Below, one piece after another: positions 1 to 5,231 of a stretch of DNA of 5,231 nucleotides. Position 1 is the first letter of the stretch, and every line of letters starts with the position of its first letter. The notes below the pieces were generated by a model. That model was not told the DNA's origin and did not search any database. It worked only from the letters and a program-made list of their open reading frames with translations. Origin of the DNA: Wenzhouxiangella sp. (GTDB taxonomy: Bacteria > Pseudomonadota > Gammaproteobacteria > Xanthomonadales > Wenzhouxiangellaceae); NCBI GenBank assembly GCA_007116585.1, contig SKIE01000035.1:1-5231 (forward strand), read 5' to 3'. Both the position numbers and the translations under genes were made by a program.

Positions 1-348
1 AGGGTGGGGTTCGTTGGGCTGTTTCGGGATGAAGCCACCAAGCAGCCGAAGACTTATTACGAGCGTTTCCCGCCGCAGATCAGGGGCGGCACCTGCTTCG
101 TCATTGATCCAATGGTCGCAACCGGCGGCTCCACGGTTGCAGCACTGGACTTGCTCAAGGAAAACGGTGCCGAGAATATCGTCGTCATCTGCATTGTCAC
201 CTGCCCGGAAGGGCTGACCGAAGTCAACAAAAAGCACCCGGACGTACCCGTCTACACCGCTGCGATCGACGAAAAACTTGATGAGCGCAAATACATCGTG
301 CCCGGTCTGGGCGATGCGGGTGACCGCCTGTTCGGGACGCCGCAATAG
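1..348 (+). CDS. upp: Uracil phosphoribosyltransferase, C-terminal part (5' truncated by window)
   Basis: UPRT converts uracil and PRPP to UMP in cytoplasmic pyrimidine salvage. The reading frame is open from base 1 to the TAG at 346-348 and gives about 115 residues, so roughly the first 90-95 residues of a usual ~208-aa protein lie outside the window. Visible family signatures are the RVGFVGLFRDE segment at the window edge, the PRPP-binding loop VIDPMVATGGST (bases about 103-138), the TAAIDE segment, and the C-terminal uracil-binding stretch YIVPGLGDAGDRLFGT. The GTG at base 4 is internal, not a start, because the upstream Arg codon already matches the family. The stop overlaps the GTG start of the next gene by one base (TAGTG), so the two are probably co-transcribed and translationally coupled. 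Identification is firm from the motifs; the only uncertainty is the missing N-terminus. Confidence 0.96.
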   Translation, partial: RVGFVGLFRDEATKQPKTYYERFPPQIRGGTCFVIDPMVATGGSTVAALDLLKENGAENIVVICIVTCPEGLTEVNKKHPDVPVYTAAIDEKLDERKYIVPGLGDAGDRLFGTPQ

Positions 349-2279
349 TGACAAGGTGGGCGCCCTGCAAGCAAATCGGCCGCTACGGGCTGGTTTTTTT
401 CACCCTGATGTTGTGCACAGCAGCCTGGGCGGATGACGAAGTAGTTGAACCCACGCTCGATCCCGACAGACTGCAGGCCTTCGTCGATGGTGTTGTGACC
501 ACGGCCATGGCCGATCACCGCATCCCTGGCGTGGTCGTGGCCGTGGTGCATCAAGGCGAGACCGTTTTGCTGCACGGATACGGCTACGCTCGCGAGCCTG
601 AGGGAGTGCCGGTAGACCCCCGACAAACGCGGTTCAGAGTGGCCTCGATTACAAAGATTTTCAACGCCATTGCCCTGCTTCAGCTGGTCGACGAGGGGCG
701 GGTTGATCTGGACGCGGAGTTCACACGCTACCTGCCCGATATCGAATTCGATCTGCCCTACGGCACGCCGCGCGTGCGTGACCTGCTGACCCACACGGCC
801 GGTTTCGAGGACAGCTACCTCGGTCATTTCTGGGCCGTGGACGAGGATTCCGATCACGCACTGCGCGACTACATTGCGCGCTTCCAGCCCAGCCAGGTGC
901 GCCGGCCGGGCGAGGCGCTGGTGTATTCCAACTACGGCACAGCGGTAATCGGCCTGATCGTCGAGACCGTCTCTGGCCTGCCCTATTCGGAGTTTGTTGA
1001 AACCCGCGTGCTGCAGCCGCTGGGGATGGAACGCAGCCTGCTGCGTGACTGGCCGGGTGAAGCCCTGCCCGATCGCCTATCAACGGAGGCCTATCAAGAC
1101 CTGGCACGCTCGCATGTCTGGTCGGCCGGGCGCTTCTCGCCGCCGGACTGGGCCTGGATGCACGGCGGCATGATGCCGGCCGGCGGACTGCTCAGCACAG
1201 CCGAAGACATGGCCCGCTTCATGCGCGCGCAGCTGGCCGACGGCGGTGGGGTGCTGTCGCCGGACGGGCTGGAGCTGCTGCATACACCCAGCATGGCCAA
1301 CCATCCCGGCGTAGCCGCCAACGCGCTGGGTTTCTGGATCAATGAAGCCTGGGGTTACCCAACGCTTGAACACGGGGGCTCGATCTTCGGCTTTCTGTCC
1401 AACCTGGTGCTGGTGCCCGAGCTTGAGCTGGGCGTGTTCGTATCAACCAATGCACCGCCCGGGTCGCGCCTGTCATCGCAGCTGCCGCAGCGCATTGTGG
1501 GTCAGTTCTTCGAACCCCGGCGCGAGCGACCCGAGCCGGATGCCAGCGCAGATCTGAGCGATTTCATCGGCGCCTACCGGGGACAGCGTCGCGGCCACCG
1601 CACGGTTGATAAATTGATGGCCTTCCGTAGTGGCGCTCTTCAGGTTGGCGCGAACGACCAGGGTTTTCTGACCCTGGCTGGCGGCGCCCAGACCCAGCGC
1701 TTCGTACCGCTGGGCGATGATGTGTTTTTCGACCCTGACCTGAGCGAGTCCATTGCGTTTTCGCGCGATGCACGCGGGCAGGTCAGCGTGCTCCATGGCG
1801 CTTATGGTCACAACAACTTTGACCGCCTGGCGCGCTGGCAGACGGTTGAATTCGCCCGTCACGTCGTTCTTGCGCTGGCCGCGCTATCTGCGTGGTGGCT
1901 GTTCGCCCTGGCCTTTACCCGTCGCTCGGCGCGCCGCGAGACCTGGTCGGGCCTGATTGCACGCTACACGAGCCTCGGCCTGCCACTGGCCTGGGCGGCC
2001 ACCGTCTGGCTGCTCAACAAGGATATGCTGCAGGCACCACCGCCGACAGCTTTGCAATTTGCCCACTTCCCCACCAATCTGGGCCAGTGGTGGATTCTGA
2101 CAAGCTGGATCGGCACTGCCCTGACGGTGCTGCTGCTGGCCTGCCTGGTTCCGGTCTGGCTCGGCGGACAGTGGGGCCTGGGCCGGCGCTTGATCGCCAG
2201 CGCGCTGGCCCTGACCTCGGCTCTGTTCGTCTTTTTGCTGGCCTACTGGAACGTGCTGGGCGCCCCAACGCTGGGCTGA
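348..2279 (+). CDS. Exported serine hydrolase (class C beta-lactamase/PBP fold) with four C-terminal membrane helices
   Basis: 643 aa. Residues 1-28 look like a Sec signal peptide (basic start, hydrophobic GLVFFTLMLCTAAWA, likely cleavage AWA|DD); the Cys at 23 follows Leu, so no lipobox. Residues about 40-390 are a beta-lactamase-family (PF00144-like) domain: SxxK motif S100-I-T-K103 (predicted nucleophile and base), HTAGF at 149-153, Y193-S194-N195, and H342-G343-G344 in place of KTG. Residues about 400-500 form an extra domain I do not recognise. Hydrophobic segments follow at about 505-523, 541-556, 581-605 and 613-636; RRSARR after the first fits the cytoplasmic side, leaving the catalytic domain in the periplasm. 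It could be a peptidase, carboxypeptidase, esterase or amidase; the substrate cannot be read from sequence. GTG start chosen because it overlaps the upp stop and preserves the signal peptide; no clear SD is present. Confidence 0.9.
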   Translation: MTRWAPCKQIGRYGLVFFTLMLCTAAWADDEVVEPTLDPDRLQAFVDGVVTTAMADHRIPGVVVAVVHQGETVLLHGYGYAREPEGVPVDPRQTRFRVASITKIFNAIALLQLVDEGRVDLDAEFTRYLPDIEFDLPYGTPRVRDLLTHTAGFEDSYLGHFWAVDEDSDHALRDYIARFQPSQVRRPGEALVYSNYGTAVIGLIVETVSGLPYSEFVETRVLQPLGMERSLLRDWPGEALPDRLSTEAYQDLARSHVWSAGRFSPPDWAWMHGGMMPAGGLLSTAEDMARFMRAQLADGGGVLSPDGLELLHTPSMANHPGVAANALGFWINEAWGYPTLEHGGSIFGFLSNLVLVPELELGVFVSTNAPPGSRLSSQLPQRIVGQFFEPRRERPEPDASADLSDFIGAYRGQRRGHRTVDKLMAFRSGALQVGANDQGFLTLAGGAQTQRFVPLGDDVFFDPDLSESIAFSRDARGQVSVLHGAYGHNNFDRLARWQTVEFARHVVLALAALSAWWLFALAFTRRSARRETWSGLIARYTSLGLPLAWAATVWLLNKDMLQAPPPTALQFAHFPTNLGQWWILTSWIGTALTVLLLACLVPVWLGGQWGLGRRLIASALALTSALFVFLLAYWNVLGAPTLG

Positions 2280-2290
2280 TGCGTGGGCCA

Positions 2291-2794
2291 TCAAGAGCGG
2301 CGGCGTCTGCGCGCAAACATCACCACGGCGGCCAGCAGCAGGCTAATGAGCCACACGGCGATCGCTTCGGCCTGACCGAAGCGCGGCTGGTAGGCCTGCT
2401 GGACCTCCAGCGGGCCGGTGGCCTTTCGCAACGCAGCCTCGTACAGCGGTGTTGCATCACTGCCTACGCCTTGTTCCGGTACGCCTGAGATCTCCAGCCA
2501 GCACAGCTGGCCATTACCGGCTCCGTCGGCCGGTTCGGTGATATCAGCGGGTATCACTCGGTACGAGACCTGGTTGACGTTGAAATCCTGCAGGCGGGAT
2601 TCGAGTTCGGCGCAGCTTTCCCCCTGCTCGGTCTGCAAGGTGTAGCGTCCCACCACTTCGCCAGGCATGAACAGACCCGCCGCGATGGAGAGCAGCAGAT
2701 AGAAGATCAGAAGGAAAAACACAAACCGCAGCACGACAACCAGGTAGCGGCTGATCTGCTCGGTCTTGCCTGGCGGCTGGGGAGGAATCTGCAT
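2291..2794 (-). CDS. Hypothetical small membrane protein with two transmembrane helices and a periplasmic loop
   Basis: 167 aa, family not recognised. A short proline-rich cytoplasmic N-terminus (MQIPPQPPGK) precedes a long hydrophobic helix at about 17-42. A soluble loop follows at about 44-140, then a second helix at about 142-160, ending in the basic tail ARRRRRS. The positive-inside rule puts both ends in the cytoplasm and the loop in the periplasm. The loop holds the protein's only two cysteines, C61 and C98, which could form a disulfide. ATG at 2792-2794 is the first ATG in this frame; the upstream bases give only a weak GGATGG SD candidate. The gene converges on the serine hydrolase with 11 bp between stops and lies 60 bp downstream of the rhodanese gene on the same strand, so it may be read from the rhodanese promoter. 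A coding assignment rests on ORF length, coherent membrane topology and lack of a better frame; function is unknown. Confidence 0.8.
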   Translation of the reverse strand: MQIPPQPPGKTEQISRYLVVVLRFVFFLLIFYLLLSIAAGLFMPGEVVGRYTLQTEQGESCAELESRLQDFNVNQVSYRVIPADITEPADGAGNGQLCWLEISGVPEQGVGSDATPLYEAALRKATGPLEVQQAYQPRFGQAEAIAVWLISLLLAAVVMFARRRRRS

Positions 2795-2810
2795 GGCGTG
2801 CCATCCATTA

Positions 2811-2826
2811 GGCGGAAAACTCCGCC
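2811..2826 (-). repeat. Perfect hairpin between rhodanese and membrane-protein genes
   Basis: GGCGGA and TCCGCC flank a 4-nt loop, forming a 6-bp GC-rich stem. On the minus strand it is followed by TAATGG rather than a T run, so it is not a standard intrinsic terminator. It lies about 17 nt upstream of the ATG of the membrane-protein gene and 29 bp downstream of the rhodanese stop. It could stabilise the rhodanese mRNA end, partly attenuate transcription, or restrict ribosome access to the downstream gene. Only the symmetry is seen; any role is inferred. Confidence 0.5.
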
Positions 2827-2854
2827 CATGGTAACGAAGCGGCCAGGCGTCAGG

Positions 2855-3286
2855 TCAACAGGTGGTGCAATCCTCTACCGGCAGGCCCGCCCGCATCCAG
2901 CCCGGACCGGATTGGTTGCCGAGCATGCCCTGCGAGACGTGATAGACCTGCGTAAAACCCCATTGCTGCAGGGCCGGCACGACCTGACTGGTTCGATTGC
3001 CGGTGCGGCAGATCAGCACCACTTTGGCATCGGTATCGCCATCAACGGCAGCGAGGAGGTCGCGCAGGAACCCTTCCCCACCTTCGGGATGGCGCATGCT
3101 GACTTTGACCGCGCCTTCGGCGATACCGGTCTGGCGCCATTCTTCCGGCTGCCGGATATCGACCAGCACGATCTCGCCCGACTCTTGAAGGGCGCGGGCA
3201 TCGGCCGGTGTCATGCTGGGCGGGCCGAACTGAGCAGCTGCCGAGCCCAGAACGAAAAGGGCGAGGAGGGGAATCCAACGAATCAC
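2855..3286 (-). CDS. Periplasmic single-domain rhodanese (sulfurtransferase)
   Basis: 143 aa. Rhodaneses carry sulfane sulfur as a cysteine persulfide and pass it to acceptors such as cyanide, thiols or proteins. Residues 1-18 (MIRWIPLLALFVLGSAAA) read as a Sec signal peptide with cleavage near AAA|QF, so the enzyme is likely periplasmic. The rhodanese domain runs from about residue 24: VDIRQPEEW (42-50), then the active-site loop C93-R-T-G-N-R-T99, where C93 is the predicted persulfide cysteine, then GMLGNQSGPGWMRAGLPVE near the end. The protein finishes with C140-T-T-C143, a CxxC at the extreme C-terminus outside the core fold. The start is GTG at 3284-3286, the only start that gives a full signal peptide; AGG about 10 nt upstream is a weak SD. 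It is divergent from the metY leader and upstream of the 167-aa membrane protein. The natural sulfur acceptor cannot be told from sequence. Confidence 0.93.
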   Translation of the reverse strand: MIRWIPLLALFVLGSAAAQFGPPSMTPADARALQESGEIVLVDIRQPEEWRQTGIAEGAVKVSMRHPEGGEGFLRDLLAAVDGDTDAKVVLICRTGNRTSQVVPALQQWGFTQVYHVSQGMLGNQSGPGWMRAGLPVEDCTTC

Positions 3287-3313
3287 GGGCGCAACCTGAA
3301 ATGCAAAATTGAC

Positions 3314-3328
3314 TTGCTATATTAGCAA
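3314..3328. promoter_or_regulatory. 15-bp palindrome with extended -10 elements on both strands
   Basis: TTGCTA-TAT-TAGCAA is a perfect inverted repeat in an AT-rich island of an otherwise GC-rich region. On the minus strand it reads TGC-TAATAT (3327 down to 3319), an extended -10 that would start transcription near 3312, about 25 nt upstream of the rhodanese GTG. On the plus strand it reads TGC-TATATT (3315-3323), matching the -10 consensus at five of six positions and giving a start near 3330 toward metY. Neither direction has a good -35. The symmetry also suits a dimeric repressor such as an ArsR-type regulator. The promoter and operator roles are inferred. Confidence 0.5.
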
Positions 3329-3333
3329 AACCT

Positions 3334-3369
3334 GAATGGCTAAGCCTTGATGCAGCGCAAAGAATGGCT
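3334..3369 (+). repeat. Two direct copies of GAATGGCT, 28 bp apart
   Basis: GAATGGCT occurs at 3334-3341 and again at 3362-3369. The second copy is also the left arm of the inverted repeat around the -35 box. The 28-bp offset is a little under three helical turns, so the copies would face roughly the same side of DNA. This fits an activator or repressor with one full site and one upstream half-site, as for LysR-type regulators, but no specific protein is recognised. Confidence 0.45.
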
Positions 3370-3384
3370 TGACAAATGCCATTC
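3362..3384. promoter_or_regulatory. Perfect inverted repeat over the -35 box of the metY leader promoter
   Basis: GAATGGC (3362-3368) and GCCATTC (3378-3384) are exact reverse complements separated by nine bases that contain TTGACA (3369-3374). A dyad centred on a consensus -35 box is the usual place for a repressor operator, since bound protein would block sigma contact. It does not match the MetJ box or the MetR consensus as I know them. If transcription instead begins upstream near 3330, the same bases could form a 7-bp RNA hairpin. Confidence 0.6.
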
Positions 3385-3398
3385 CCTGCCGCGACACT
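3369..3398 (+). promoter_or_regulatory. Sigma-70 type promoter of the metY leader
   Basis: A perfect -35 box TTGACA lies at 3369-3374. With an 18-bp spacer the best -10 is GACACT (3393-3398), which keeps only three of six consensus bases but includes A at position 2 and T at position 6. Transcription would start at about 3404-3407, at or just before the ATG of the leader ORF at 3407. The weak -10 suggests either an activator-dependent promoter or that the upstream extended -10 element (3315-3323) contributes. Confidence 0.55.
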
Positions 3399-3406
3399 CT
3401 GAACCC

Positions 3407-5231
<1,825 letters not shown>

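Noticed and set aside
252..857. 201-aa minus-strand ORF opposite upp and the serine hydrolase
   Set aside because: It crosses two well-supported genes on the other strand and has no recognisable motif.
2262..2288. Imperfect hairpin (GCCC/GGGC plus ACGC/GCGT) at the convergent stops, as a terminator
   Set aside because: The stem is interrupted by a bulge and no T run follows on either strand, so a terminator call is not supported.
2798..3325. 175-aa plus-strand ORF opposite the rhodanese
   Set aside because: The opposite strand encodes a clear rhodanese with signal peptide and CRTGNRT loop; the plus frame is its GC-rich shadow.

Overview
This 5.2 kb window is GC-rich, densely coded bacterial DNA. 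Gene families, proteobacterial-type leader control and several SD-poor or GTG starts suggest a free-living proteobacterium, perhaps a gammaproteobacterium. That placement is inference; no rRNA or marker gene is present. I see no mobile element, CRISPR array, tRNA or rRNA.

Left part (1-2794): the 3' end of a uracil phosphoribosyltransferase gene (upp) overlaps by one base (TAGTG) the GTG start of a 643-aa exported serine hydrolase of the class C beta-lactamase/PBP fold, which carries four predicted C-terminal membrane helices. It converges, with 11 bp between stop codons, on a minus-strand gene for a 167-aa protein with two membrane helices and a periplasmic loop, of unknown function. Upstream of that gene, on the same strand, lies a 143-aa periplasmic rhodanese.

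Right part (3287-5231): a 364-bp intergenic region separates the rhodanese from metY (O-acetylhomoserine sulfhydrylase), which overlaps metX (homoserine O-acyltransferase, cut by the window edge) as ATGA. Together metX and metY make homocysteine from homoserine and sulfide, bypassing transsulfuration. The rhodanese on the other side of the same regulatory region is also a sulfur enzyme.

The most notable content is in this intergenic region. A 32-codon ORF (3407-3505) has seven residues in a row, codons 9-15, of which six are Cys or Met (CMCTMCM), followed by three Pro. Downstream is a strong intrinsic terminator (3540-3573), placed before metY. A segment inside the leader ORF can pair perfectly with the 5' arm of the terminator, and a segment overlapping and just after the Cys/Met codons can pair with that same antiterminator strand. 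This is the layout of a ribosome-mediated transcription attenuator sensing Cys and/or Met supply. The leader ORF has no Shine-Dalgarno sequence, and its ATG falls where a TTGACA promoter should start transcription, so the leader peptide may be translated from a leaderless mRNA. The -35 box sits inside a perfect inverted repeat, and a second palindrome with extended -10 elements on both strands lies nearer the rhodanese.
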